From: Nocardia sp. alder85J
GTDB lineage: Bacteria; Actinomycetota; Actinomycetes; Mycobacteriales; Mycobacteriaceae
Direction: 5' to 3'
Assembly: GCF_020176955.2 (NCBI RefSeq)
Contig: NZ_JAIUCZ020000004.1
Coordinates: 744,001-808,000 of the forward strand
DNA: 64,000 nt
In this document: in pieces, positions 29,191 through 38,083 of the stretch
How positions within the stretch are numbered: the stretch's first letter is position 1
Layout: the number at the start of each line of letters is the position of its first letter
Translations under genes and position numbers: made by a program
The notes under the pieces: model-generated
Told to the model about the DNA's origin: nothing
Database searches by the model: none
Seen by the model: only the letters and a program-made list of their open reading frames with translations

Positions 29191-29640
29191 ATGGCGATCG
29201 AGTTCATGGCGGTGTCGCCGGATCTGTACCGTACGGCCGAACCGGAGGCGGGCACCGTGTTGCCGCCGGCGACCGGCCGGTACAAACGGCAACGCCCGAC
29301 CGAGCAGTTCGACCCGAACTGGGAATATCTGTTGACCGGCCGCGCATCCACGGCAGCGGTCGTGGCGTGTGTGACCAACGGCTGGGTCGATGTCCCCGAG
29401 CGGGTATGGCCGGAGATCCTGCGGCTGTATTGCCCGAAAGCATGGGCGATGCTCGCCGGCGCCGGCGTCTCGTTCGAATCCTGGCAGGCAGGGCACTGCC
29501 CCGCTCCGCTGCGCGGCCAGGTCTCCGTAACCGCCAATACGGAACTGGGCGGTTACGCGGTCTTCGTCGTGGTGGATCTCCCCGAGCTGGAGGCGTACCT
29601 CATCGATGCCTTCGGTCAGCTGCCTCACTTCGGCTACTAG
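29191..29640 (+). CDS. Hypothetical protein, full-length paralogue
   Basis: 149 aa from ATG. MAIEFMAVSPDLYRTAEPEA at the N-terminus and LGGYAVFVVVDLPELEAYLI at the C-terminus are shared with the short frame at 18941-19117. The middle (NWEYLLTGRASTAAVVACVT, WPEILRLYCPKAWAMLAG) is unique here. No family recognised. Confidence 0.65.
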   Translation: MAIEFMAVSPDLYRTAEPEAGTVLPPATGRYKRQRPTEQFDPNWEYLLTGRASTAAVVACVTNGWVDVPERVWPEILRLYCPKAWAMLAGAGVSFESWQAGHCPAPLRGQVSVTANTELGGYAVFVVVDLPELEAYLIDAFGQLPHFGY

Positions 29641-29729
29641 CCACCGGCCGTGGCAAGTCGTCACTTTCTCCCACCGCTGGTTCCGGACCTCGCGGCGGAT
29701 CCATGGCACACACAAAGGCGGTACCCCTT

Positions 29730-29924
29730 ATGACACAGATACCGAACAGTGGTGACCGGGTCCGGATCACCGGCGCTATGCACGATCCCGCGCCCCTGGA
29801 GATCGGGGAGGAGGGCACCGTCACCGCCGTCGCACCTCATTCCTGGGGGACCCAGATCTTCGTCGCCTGGGACAGCGGCCGTCACCTCATTCTGGTTCAA
29901 ACCGACCCATTCGATGTGCTGTGA
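29730..29924 (+). CDS. DUF4314-type small protein, second copy
   Basis: 64 aa from ATG 29730 (ATG 29703 possible). NSGDRVRITG, EEGTVTAV and FVAWDSGRHLILV match the protein at 22319-22519 almost position for position. Located 90 bases after the preceding gene and 30 before the next; probably one transcript. Confidence 0.75.
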   Translation: MTQIPNSGDRVRITGAMHDPAPLEIGEEGTVTAVAPHSWGTQIFVAWDSGRHLILVQTDPFDVL

Positions 29925-29954
29925 TCTGAACGTTTCCGGGAAGGAGCCCGTGCG

Positions 29955-30587
29955 ATGACCGGAGCCAGAACACGCCGCGCGCGCCGGGTCGCCGAGGCAA
30001 TGCCATTGGCCTCCACGTTGCGTGCATACGCCGCCGAGTGCGACAGCAGTCCGATGACTAGCCGCGCCACCTCACAGGAGTGGTTCGAGCTCACCACGCC
30101 GCTGACCGTCGACGACCGAGGCGACACCCCCACTGCGGAATCGAACTTCGCCGTGGCCGAATCCCGCATCGACGCTGCCTCCGCATTCGGAGCCCGCCAT
30201 CGATACGACCTGTGGCCCGGAGGAACCCTCCGCACTCTCGTAGTCCGCGCCGACGATGCCGGCGCGCTGCGTGCACTCGACGCGGTGATCACTGCCCTGG
30301 AAAACTATCCCGTCCTCGATGACGAGAACCTTTCGCGGCACGAATGGGACCGCCACCATCCCGATGGTGGCGACCGCGAATGCTACGCCGACCACGACTG
30401 CCGATGCAGCTACAGGACCCACCAGCACAGCGTGGACGTCCGCGAGGACGGTTGTGCCTATCCCTGGTGCGGCGCCTGCTACCAGGCTGTCCAGGACTGG
30501 GACGCCGACCGCTTCGACCATCGCGACCCACGACCGGAACAGGAACACCGGCCCTGCGGCGAGGCGTATTTACTGCCCGCTACGTAA
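29955..30587 (+). CDS. Hypothetical protein with Cys/His-rich C-terminus
   Basis: 210 aa from ATG with GGAAGGAG upstream. The N-terminal 110 residues are mixed alpha/beta. The C-terminus has CYADHDCRCSY, CAYPWCGACY and a final Cys, suggesting metal binding. No family recognised. Confidence 0.65.
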   Translation: MTGARTRRARRVAEAMPLASTLRAYAAECDSSPMTSRATSQEWFELTTPLTVDDRGDTPTAESNFAVAESRIDAASAFGARHRYDLWPGGTLRTLVVRADDAGALRALDAVITALENYPVLDDENLSRHEWDRHHPDGGDRECYADHDCRCSYRTHQHSVDVREDGCAYPWCGACYQAVQDWDADRFDHRDPRPEQEHRPCGEAYLLPAT

Positions 30588-30622
30588 CCCGTTCCGCTGC
30601 AACACAATAAGGAGTAGGTCGG

Positions 30623-30844
30623 ATGACCGTCACGCATGCTCCCATGTTCGATCGGTGGCCGGATGCCCTCGGCGCCGCTGCCGATGCCGTGACCGGTCAT
30701 GACGTTCAACAGGCCCTTGCTCACGCCCATCGGATCGCCGAGGTGCACGCTGCGCGCGCGTCCAGATGCTGGGCACGCCTGTGCCGCGCCCTTCTCCAAC
30801 GATCCGGGTCCCACCCTGACGATGTGCCGGCTCCCGGGACATAA
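30623..30844 (+). CDS. Small helical hypothetical protein
   Basis: 73 aa from ATG with AAGGAG nine bases upstream. One long helix (DVQQALAHAHRIAEVHAARA). It follows the previous gene by 35 bases. The tail may be truncated. Confidence 0.5.
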   Translation: MTVTHAPMFDRWPDALGAAADAVTGHDVQQALAHAHRIAEVHAARASRCWARLCRALLQRSGSHPDDVPAPGT

Positions 30845-31257
30845 GTCGGCGCCTGCCCTGGCGTGCGAGATGCTGACCGTTATTGTCCCGGTCCTCGCTC
30901 CTTCGTCACCGAATTGGTCACAGTACTGCTCTCCCTGCTCATTTAGCTGATCTCCGGCCGTAAACCGGTTGTGCCACAATATCTTTGATTACCCGATCGA
31001 GTTGCGGGCCCGAAATGATACAGGGGACCGTTGCTTACCCGCCAGGGAGACGGAGCGTCGGTGCCGTGGAAGGTGGGCTCGACCTCGAGATCGATGCTTG
31101 CGCGGCGACTTCACCGCCACGGGTTGTGGGACCACTTGCCGTGGTGGCCGAATCCCTGGACATGCCAACACTTTCGGGATGTTATGGAAAGCGTGCCGCC
31201 ACCGCCGCCGAGGCGGGCGGCAGCCACCCCATCCTTATCCCGTTAGGAGCGACGGCC
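30845..31257. other. No gene recognised
   Basis: About 410 bases; frames crossing it lack coding character. The last part supplies the ribosome binding site of the next gene (GGAG at about 31245). Confidence 0.3.
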
Positions 31258-31406
31258 ATGCCCGAACACGCCGAAGATCGGTCCGCTGTGCCGGCCCCGT
31301 TACTGATTCCGTCCCGGTCGGCGCGCTATGCCGTGGTGACGAACCTCTACCACAACACCTCGCCGTCTGAGGTTCACCCCGAATGGTGGACAGGGGCTTA
31401 CAGATT

Positions 31407-32324
31407 TCAGGCGGCAGTGGTTCGAAGTGAACGCTCGTAGCTGTCGGGGCTTTGGTTCCCGATCGCGGAATGCCGCCGGTCAGTGTTGTAGAAGTTCATC
31501 CACTTGTCAACTGAGACAACGAGTTCGGACTTCGTAGTGTAGGTGTGCCGGTAGTAGTGCTCGTGTTTGAAACTTGACCACAGTGATTCGGAAGGGCTGT
31601 TGTCCCAGCATATTCCGGTCGCGCCCATCGATCGGAGCAACCCGTGCCGCCGGCAGGCCACAGCGGTGGAATGTGCGGTGAACTCCCCGCCGCGATCCGA
31701 GTGCAGGATTGTGCCCTGGACCCGGCCGCCGCGCAGCGTGACCGCAGCGTCGATGGCGTCGGTGACCATGCCGGCGCCGATATGGTCGGCCAGACTGTAG
31801 CCGAGCACTTTGCGGGTGTGTCCGTCACGGATCGCGCAGAGGAACATGTCGCCTTCACCGCAGGTGAGATACGTGATGTCGGTCGTCCAGACAGCGTCGG
31901 GCCGACCCCGGTCGAAGCGCCGGCCGACCAGGTCGGGCGGGAACGACGCCGCCGGATCGGTGATGGTGGTTTTCATCTTGAACGTGCGGGGACTGATACC
32001 TTCGAGCCCGGCCTGCGCCATAATCCTGGCGACGGTCTTCGCCGACACCTGTACGCCCCGATCGCGTAACTCACCGGTGATCCGCGGCGATCCGTACGTG
32101 CCGTGCGATGCGCGATGCACCGCGGCGATCTTCGTTCCCAAATCCACGCGCCGCTGCTGCCGGTCGGTGAGAACCGTTGCCGCCCCGCGCTTCACATACG
32201 CGTAGTAGCCCGATTTGGATACTTGCAGGAGCCCCGCCATACGGCGAATCGAAAACCGTTGCCCGGCAGGCCGATCGATACCAGCGATGCCGGTGACAGT
32301 GTCGGGGCCGGCGTACTCGGCCAT
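31407..32324 (-). CDS. IS3 OrfB (DDE transposase), copy 2
   Basis: 305 aa. DDE positions are in DAVWTTDITYL, ILHSDRGGEF and WDNSPSESLWSSFKHE. Intact. The upstream T6 run at 32375-32380 (A6G on the coding strand) is the probable -1 slippage site producing OrfAB. Confidence 0.93.
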   Translation of the reverse strand: MAEYAGPDTVTGIAGIDRPAGQRFSIRRMAGLLQVSKSGYYAYVKRGAATVLTDRQQRRVDLGTKIAAVHRASHGTYGSPRITGELRDRGVQVSAKTVARIMAQAGLEGISPRTFKMKTTITDPAASFPPDLVGRRFDRGRPDAVWTTDITYLTCGEGDMFLCAIRDGHTRKVLGYSLADHIGAGMVTDAIDAAVTLRGGRVQGTILHSDRGGEFTAHSTAVACRRHGLLRSMGATGICWDNSPSESLWSSFKHEHYYRHTYTTKSELVVSVDKWMNFYNTDRRHSAIGNQSPDSYERSLRTTAA

Positions 32325-32656
32325 CAGAGCGAACCGGGCCGGTTCGTCTGCATCGCGGCAAAGTACGCCGACGCTTTTTTCAGGAAGGCGATGTCTTTGT
32401 CCTGCTCAGCGACCTGCCTCCGCAACCGCTGCAACTCGGCTCGCTCCGCGGCATCCAAAGGCTTCTCACCATGAGACTCGGCGGCGGCGATCCTGCGCCG
32501 CTCGTCTTTGACCCACGTCCCCAGCAAACTCTCGTGAATACCCAGCTCACGAGCAACCTCAGCAACCGTGCGACCGGAATCGATCACACGATGCGCAGCC
32601 TCGACCTTGTACTCGGCCGTGAACGACCGACGCTTACGAGGAGGCACAGCAGACAT
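32324..32656 (-). CDS. IS3 OrfA, copy 2
   Basis: 110 aa from ATG 32656. Helix-turn-helix VAEVARELGIHESLLGTWV and a zipper-like C-terminus (RLRRQVAEQDKDIAFLKKA). Overlaps orfB by one base. Confidence 0.9.
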   Translation of the reverse strand: MSAVPPRKRRSFTAEYKVEAAHRVIDSGRTVAEVARELGIHESLLGTWVKDERRRIAAAESHGEKPLDAAERAELQRLRRQVAEQDKDIAFLKKASAYFAAMQTNRPGSL

Positions 32657-33056
32657 CCTAACCAGCAGGAACAACCATCCCGCTAACTCGGTGTCCACTC
32701 CCCGGGGTGAACCTCAGTCGGCAGTGACCGACGGTTATTCCGCCGACACCGACCAGGTTGCCGAGGTCTACTCCTATTACCAGCACGATGTCCCCAACAG
32801 CATGTCCGACCTGGACATCGCAGAGCAGATCATCGAGACGTTCGGTGTCGCGCCCGATCCCACCGACCGAGCCGCTGATCATCGCCTCGCCAGCTACGTC
32901 GATCGCGGCAACCGTCCGCTGGCACGCGGTGACGTGATCGCCATCGATCACCGCTATTACGCCCTGACCGGCAGCGGCACGGGTCTCGCTGCGATCGCCC
33001 GCCCCCGCACCGCGCCTACGGGACAACCGCTGCCACCGGGAACCACGCAACTGTAA

Positions 33057-33643
33057 CGTCAGATCCGCTCTGCGGGTCCACCCCTTCACCTGCCGTGCGC
33101 ACCGTCCCGCACTGGGGGTTCCGCTCCGCGCCGACTGCCATCCTCCGCAGGGATCCACGCCGGAGTACTCCGGCCGTTCGCGGAACCCTCACGGCCTCCG
33201 ACACCGGCGCGACTGCGGGTGCGCCACAGCAAAACACCCCCGGCCGGCCCGGGACCGTCGCACTCCTTCCTTCCCGGTGACTTTCCACTTCGCCGCGGAA
33301 CGTCATCATCGGTGCGCGAACATCGCGGAGACGGTCTCGGGCCGACAGAGTCATGCGCCGAAATATTGATCGCGACCCGTCTCCGCGTCGCGCACACCCC
33401 GGTACGGTGGCATTCCCGGCGTTGCCCGTGCCTCCGCCGCATCGGCTCGCACGTCATCGGCACCCGCGGGCGTCTGTTTGTCAGTATTGCTCGGGTCCAA
33501 CGCTGTTGAGGGCGCACTTGGTCAACGTGAGGCTGGTCCTCACTGACCACCGGTAGTCGGGACGCGGTCTGCGGGACGAGAAATGCCACGGCCGCAAATG
33601 CTTTCGGTCATCGCTTTCACCTGAGAACGGGGGGAAGTACCTC
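33057..33643. other. No gene recognised
   Basis: About 590 bases. No frame on either strand shows a good start and coding character together. Confidence 0.35.
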
Positions 33644-33967
33644 ATGGGTATTCGCATGTGCCCCGCGACACCTTACGAAATCGACGTCTATTACCGACCC
33701 GGCAGCGGCGATCTGGAGTTCGTCCAGAACTACGGTGTCCGGCTCGTTCTCCCCGCCGTCGCACCTGTCGACGACCTGGCTGGGGTCGTCGATCTCGTCG
33801 CAGACCTGGGCCGGCGTCAGACCACGGAGTTCGTGTGGAGTGCCCAGGACCACGACTATGCCGCATCTGTGATCCGTCACGCTGCTGCCGATCCCGATCT
33901 GCCACGGATTCTGCACCGAGCCACCGATGTCGACATCGACGCCTACCGTCATTTCTACACCGAGTGA
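33644..33967 (+). CDS. Hypothetical protein
   Basis: 107 aa from ATG with GGGGGAAG upstream. A beta-strand N-terminus (YEIDVYYRPGSGDLEFVQNY) and helical remainder (VDLVADLGRRQTTEFVW, YAASVIRHAAADPDLPRIL). No family recognised. The IS5 element starts 23 bases after the stop. Confidence 0.65.
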   Translation: MGIRMCPATPYEIDVYYRPGSGDLEFVQNYGVRLVLPAVAPVDDLAGVVDLVADLGRRQTTEFVWSAQDHDYAASVIRHAAADPDLPRILHRATDVDIDAYRHFYTE

Positions 33968-34131
33968 TCCGAGAGTTCATATCCCCCTTAGTGCCTGTGT
34001 ACAAACTGATCGCTGGCGCGTAGGGGGCTTGCGGTGTGTGTGCTGGGGGCCCGCGTGTCGGGGCGGAATGGGTGGGACCTTCTGGTAGCAACGGATGGCT
34101 ACGAATCACCGTTTGCCTCAAAAGGTCCCGT

Positions 34132-35073
34132 ATGTCGTTGTACTCCACCGCTGCCGAGGTTGGCAGCGAAATCGCCGATAACGGTTGCGGGTGTGTCGCC
34201 TGCCGGTTCGGTCACGGCAGGAAACATGCTGTGCGCCAACGCCGTTACACGTCCGATCTGACCGACGAGCAGTGGGCGATCCTCGGACCGCTGCTGCCGT
34301 GGCCGGTGTGGCTCGACGGCGGTGGGGGCCGCCCGGAGGAGTACTGCAGGCGGCAGGTGATCGACGCGATCTTCTATGTGGACGACAACGGCTGCAAGTG
34401 GCGCAATCTGCCTGCGGACTTCCCGCCCTGGCGGACCGTGCACGCGGCGTTCACCCGCTGGTGGGTGTCCGGGGATGTGCTCGCCGTCCACAACGATCTA
34501 CGGGACCTGGTGCGCGCTGCCGAGGGCCGCGACCCGGACCCGACCGCGGCGATCATCGACTCGCAGTCCGTCCGTGCGGCCGAGACCGTCGGTGCCGGCA
34601 GTCGCGGGTTCGACGCCGGGAAGAAAATCAACGGCCGCACACGGCACGTCGTCGTCGACACCACGGGATTGCTGCTGGTGGTGGCGGTGACCGCAGCGTC
34701 GGTCCAGGACCGCGACGGCGCACGCCTGGTCCTGCAACGCATCCGGCAGCTGTTCCACACGATCGCGCTGGTCTGGGCCGACGGCGCCTACGCCGGGAAA
34801 CTCGTCGTCTGGGCGAAACAGGCACTCCGGATCACGATCGAGATCGTGAAACGCGGCGACGACACCAGCGGATTTGTCGTCCTGCCCCGCCGCTGGGTGG
34901 TCGAACGCAGCCTGTCGTGGCTGTCTGGCAGCCGCCGGCTGGCCCGCGACTACGAACGACTACCTGTCCACCACGAAGCCCTCGTGCACTGGTCGATGAT
35001 CCTGCTCATGACCCGCCGGCTGGCCCGGGCGCCACGTCACCGCGCGACGGTGAACAGCCCCGTCGCCTGCTGA
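34132..35073 (+). CDS. IS5-family transposase
   Basis: 313 aa from ATG 34132, open further upstream. N-terminal DUF4096-like part (LTDEQWAILGPLLP) and DDE motifs IIDSQSVRAAE, VWADGAYAGK and RWVVERSLSWLSGSRRL. Intact. Its 3' end overlaps the opposing passenger gene by 37 bases. Confidence 0.92.
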   Translation: MSLYSTAAEVGSEIADNGCGCVACRFGHGRKHAVRQRRYTSDLTDEQWAILGPLLPWPVWLDGGGGRPEEYCRRQVIDAIFYVDDNGCKWRNLPADFPPWRTVHAAFTRWWVSGDVLAVHNDLRDLVRAAEGRDPDPTAAIIDSQSVRAAETVGAGSRGFDAGKKINGRTRHVVVDTTGLLLVVAVTAASVQDRDGARLVLQRIRQLFHTIALVWADGAYAGKLVVWAKQALRITIEIVKRGDDTSGFVVLPRRWVVERSLSWLSGSRRLARDYERLPVHHEALVHWSMILLMTRRLARAPRHRATVNSPVAC

Positions 35074-35585
35074 TCGGCCCACCCGCGAGCAGCCAGGCGT
35101 TTCAGCTTCGCCCGCACCCCCTCCACCTTCGACCGGTCCTCGACCGGGACCCCGAGTCCGGCGGCGACCTTCCCGGCCCGCAACCCGCCCTCACCGGCGT
35201 CGGCGAGAACCTCGAGAATGTCGAGGTAATCGCCCGGCAGCACCACCGCCGGGTCCATCCCAGGTTCCCGCTGCGGCACCACCACCGCGCCGATCGGCGA
35301 CGCGCTCCCCGAAACAGGATGCAGCGCTGCCACTTCCGACTCCGGACCCGGGTCACCGGGCCCAGCCTCAGCATCGATCTCGGCGAGGGTCTCCCGCGTG
35401 ATCACCAACCGGGACAACCGCTGCTCACACGCCTGCAACTGCCCGGCCAGCTCGGTGATCCGCCGCCGCAGCCCCTCGGCCTCCTCCACGGCCGCAGCCT
35501 CCCGCCGGGCCAGTTCCCCACGCCACGACTGTGTCACCGCCACGAGGATAGGCCCCCAGCAACCACTCCGACAGACCCCGCCCAT
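35037..35585 (-). CDS. IS5 passenger protein (coiled coil plus winged helix)
   Basis: 182 aa, inside the IS and opposite to the transposase. Residues 25-70 (EAAAVEEAEGLRRRITELAG, LQACEQRLSRLV) form a coiled coil. The C-terminal 70 residues (DYLDILEVLADAGEGGLRAG, KVEGVRAKLKRLAARGW) resemble a winged helix. Similar accessory genes accompany some actinobacterial IS5 elements. A regulatory role in transposition is guesswork. Confidence 0.7.
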   Translation of the reverse strand: MGGVCRSGCWGPILVAVTQSWRGELARREAAAVEEAEGLRRRITELAGQLQACEQRLSRLVITRETLAEIDAEAGPGDPGPESEVAALHPVSGSASPIGAVVVPQREPGMDPAVVLPGDYLDILEVLADAGEGGLRAGKVAAGLGVPVEDRSKVEGVRAKLKRLAARGWADQQATGLFTVAR

Positions 35586-36259
35586 TCCCGCAGATCACCA
35601 CGCCAAGACCACTATTCGATCAGTTTGTACACAGGCACTTACGGAATTCGCCGATCACTGCCGATCTCGGCCAGCTTGTCCTGCTGTACCGATCAGCACA
35701 ACACCAGCCTGCCTGCAGTCGGGCCACCCGCTCATGGGAGCAGTCCCAGCCGGCGCGGCCAGGGGAGTATCCTGATCCTGCTGATCCGCAGGATCACCTG
35801 TCCGCCAGAAGAATTCACTCCGTGGTAACGGCGGCGGGCGCGCGATTCTGACGTGCCGATCCTCGAGTGCATTCGATCCGCAGTGCGCCCGCGCAGGTCA
35901 TCGCATCGTGAATCCACCGCCACGATGGCCCGTACTCGCGACGGGGACCACGAATTCGACGAGACCGCTCCTCGGGGCCGATGGCCGGAGGGCAGATCGT
36001 TTTCCACACCGCCCGACGGCAGGCAGCGAACACGCCTGCGCTGCTGGACTTCCGATACCACACGCCTGCGGTCCGAATCACTGTCCGTCGTCCCGGAAGA
36101 TCCGGTGCCACCGTCGCCGAGCGTTCTCTCCATACCAGTTCTCTTGTTTCGTAGCCGCGTATCGCCGGAATATTCACCCACAAATAACAATTCCGCCCCC
36201 GATCAGCGGCTCCTTGCCCGCCGCCTCGACGACACCCCGCGGTACCGATCGCCGCCGGA

Positions 36260-36863
36260 GGGGGTGTGGTGGTGCGCGACCCCCGATCCCCGCGACGCCT
36301 ACCTCGCGGCGGTGCACTCGCCCCGCTACCAAGTGCACGGTGCACCGAACTGCTTGGTGGCTGCCGTTCTCACCGGAATGGGTTGCTCGGCAGGCGTTCT
36401 GCGGGAACTGGAATATGAAGCGGGCCACGGAAGACACCGTGGGCATGTCGGGTTCGGGTCGTCTCGCCACCGACGTCTGCAACGATTCACCCCGCCCGCG
36501 CGGGCCCTGCTGGATTCGTTGCAACGTCACCAGGACACCGGAGTGACGTGGAGGACCGCCGCCGACCGTGCGGGCCAACCCTGCACTGGCGCGACACTCG
36601 CCATCACCGCTGCGGCCGGCCGTGGATACCGCCGGACTCGGGCTGGATATCCGTCGGGCGGCCGCTGCTTGCCCGCAACCCCGACCTTTCGCTCCACAGC
36701 GAACCGCATTACCGACACCCCGGCGCATCGAGGCCGGTGCCCACCGTCGTCGGGCCAGGATTCCCGCCGTCGCCGGTACGGACGGGGCCGGTCCAGTGGT
36801 CCCTGTATGTATTTCCCTTCTGTTGTTGCTGTTTCCGTTCTCATTACTCGGGAGTTGTTGTGA
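36260..36863 (+). CDS. Possible hypothetical protein
   Basis: A GTG-initiated frame with coding-like codon use for about 120 residues (VWWCATPDPRDAYLAAVHSP, APNCLVAAVLTGMGCSAGVL), then degenerate to the stop. No ribosome binding site is obvious. The region 35639-36259 before it shows no gene. Confidence 0.25.
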
Positions 36864-38083
36864 CCGTTGCTGTTTCACCTGCCGTCGCCAGCGCGTCGGT
36901 ACCCGCGTCTACCGACGCGGTCATGCGTGCGATCGTCTCGGAGCTGTCGGATCGGTTCTACGAGCGTGGGGAGGTGGTCCGAGCGGTTGTCGTGGCTGTG
37001 CTGGCCCAGCAGCACTCGTTTCTGCTCGGCCCGCCCGGCACCGGAAAATCAGAGTTGTGCCGGGCGCTGACCCAGCGGATCACCGGTGCCCGCCAGTGGG
37101 AGATGCTGCTGTCGAAATTCACCTCGCCCACCAAAATGTTCGGGCCCATCGACGTCGGCGCACTGGCCCAGGGCCAGTATCGGCAGATCCTGGACGACCA
37201 CGCCGCCACCGCCCATATCGCCTTCGTCGACGAGATCTTCAAATGCGGCGTCGGTGCGCTCAACGAGACGTTGTCGTGGCTCAACGAGCGCCGCTATTCC
37301 CCGGAATCCGGCGGGGCTCCGATCGAGTGCCCGTTGATCTCCGCAGTGACCGCCTCCAACGAACTGCCCGACGGCGAGGAGACCGCCGCGATCTGGGACC
37401 GGCTCAGCGTCCGCATCCAAGTCGACTACCTGCACGCCGAGTCCACGTTCATCGACCTGCTCAAGGCCGACCAGTCCGGGCCCGGACCTGTCACCACGGT
37501 TGATCTGGACGCGCTGTTGCACGCGGTCCGCATCGAAGTACCCGCGGTAGCGGTGCCCGACGCGATTTTCGAGACTGTCGCGAGGTTGCGTGCCACGCTG
37601 CGCGAAGATGGCATCGTCGTGTCGGATCGACGCTGGAAACAGAGCGTCGGGTTGTTGCGGGCTTCGGCGTGGCTGGCCGGGCGCGACCGTGTCGAGGACA
37701 CCGATCTGATCATCCTGACGCATGTCTTGTGGTCCACCCTCACCGAACGGCACACCGTCGCCGAGCGGGTCCTGGAAGCGGTCAATCCCGACGAGCGTGA
37801 GGCGTTGACCGCCGAAGAGGCGATCACCGAACTCGGCCGCGAGTTCGACCAGAAACACGCCGACCTGTCCCCGGACGACCTGTGCGTGTGGGTGATCAAG
37901 GAGGCCAACAGCAAACTCAACTCCCTGAAAACGACCCTGGCGGATCTGCACACCCACGCAAGCTCCGCGGCACGGTCCACCGGCACCATCGACCGGGTCG
38001 AGGCCGTTCGCGCGGATCTGCACAAACGTATGATGTCCCAGCTGCTCAACGCCCCCGCCCAGGCGAACGGGACGCAGCCGTGA
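36860..38083 (+). CDS. MoxR-family AAA+ ATPase
   Basis: 407 aa from GTG with GGGAG upstream. Walker A LLGPPGTGKSEL (K63), Walker B FVDEIFK (D124, E125), sensor region TASNELPDGEE and the MoxR lid. The helical C-terminal part (EANSKLNSLKTTLADLH) resembles RavA rather than small MoxR proteins. MoxR ATPases act with VWA proteins as chaperone-like remodelling machines, often in metal-cofactor assembly or in conflict systems. It is coupled to the VWA gene by a GTGA overlap. Confidence 0.9.
   Translation: MTVAVSPAVASASVPASTDAVMRAIVSELSDRFYERGEVVRAVVVAVLAQQHSFLLGPPGTGKSELCRALTQRITGARQWEMLLSKFTSPTKMFGPIDVGALAQGQYRQILDDHAATAHIAFVDEIFKCGVGALNETLSWLNERRYSPESGGAPIECPLISAVTASNELPDGEETAAIWDRLSVRIQVDYLHAESTFIDLLKADQSGPGPVTTVDLDALLHAVRIEVPAVAVPDAIFETVARLRATLREDGIVVSDRRWKQSVGLLRASAWLAGRDRVEDTDLIILTHVLWSTLTERHTVAERVLEAVNPDEREALTAEEAITELGREFDQKHADLSPDDLCVWVIKEANSKLNSLKTTLADLHTHASSAARSTGTIDRVEAVRADLHKRMMSQLLNAPAQANGTQP

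Larger units (their letters stand above)
31368..32715 (-). mobile_element. IS3-family insertion sequence, copy 2
   Basis: 1348 bp with inverted ends TGAGGTTCACCCCG and a GTC duplication at 31365-31367 and 32716-32718. It encodes the same OrfA/OrfB pair as copy 1 but is clearly diverged, so it is a related isoform rather than a recent copy. Confidence 0.93.
31258..33056 (+). pseudogene. 147-aa hypothetical gene interrupted by IS3
   Basis: The left part (31258-31367, ATG after GGAG) encodes MPEHAEDRSAVPAPLLIPSR and so on to NLYHNTSP. The right part resumes in frame at 32719 and reads AVTDGYSADTDQVAEVYSYY, an acidic helical region and a C-terminus ending in TTQL. Joined length is 147 aa. No family recognised. 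Confidence 0.8.
33991..35638 (+). mobile_element. IS5-family insertion sequence with passenger gene
   Basis: 1648 bp with perfect 22-bp inverted ends (GTGCCTGTGTACAAACTGAT plus CG) and a TTA duplication at 33988-33990 and 35639-35641. It holds a transposase gene and an opposing second gene. Confidence 0.95.
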
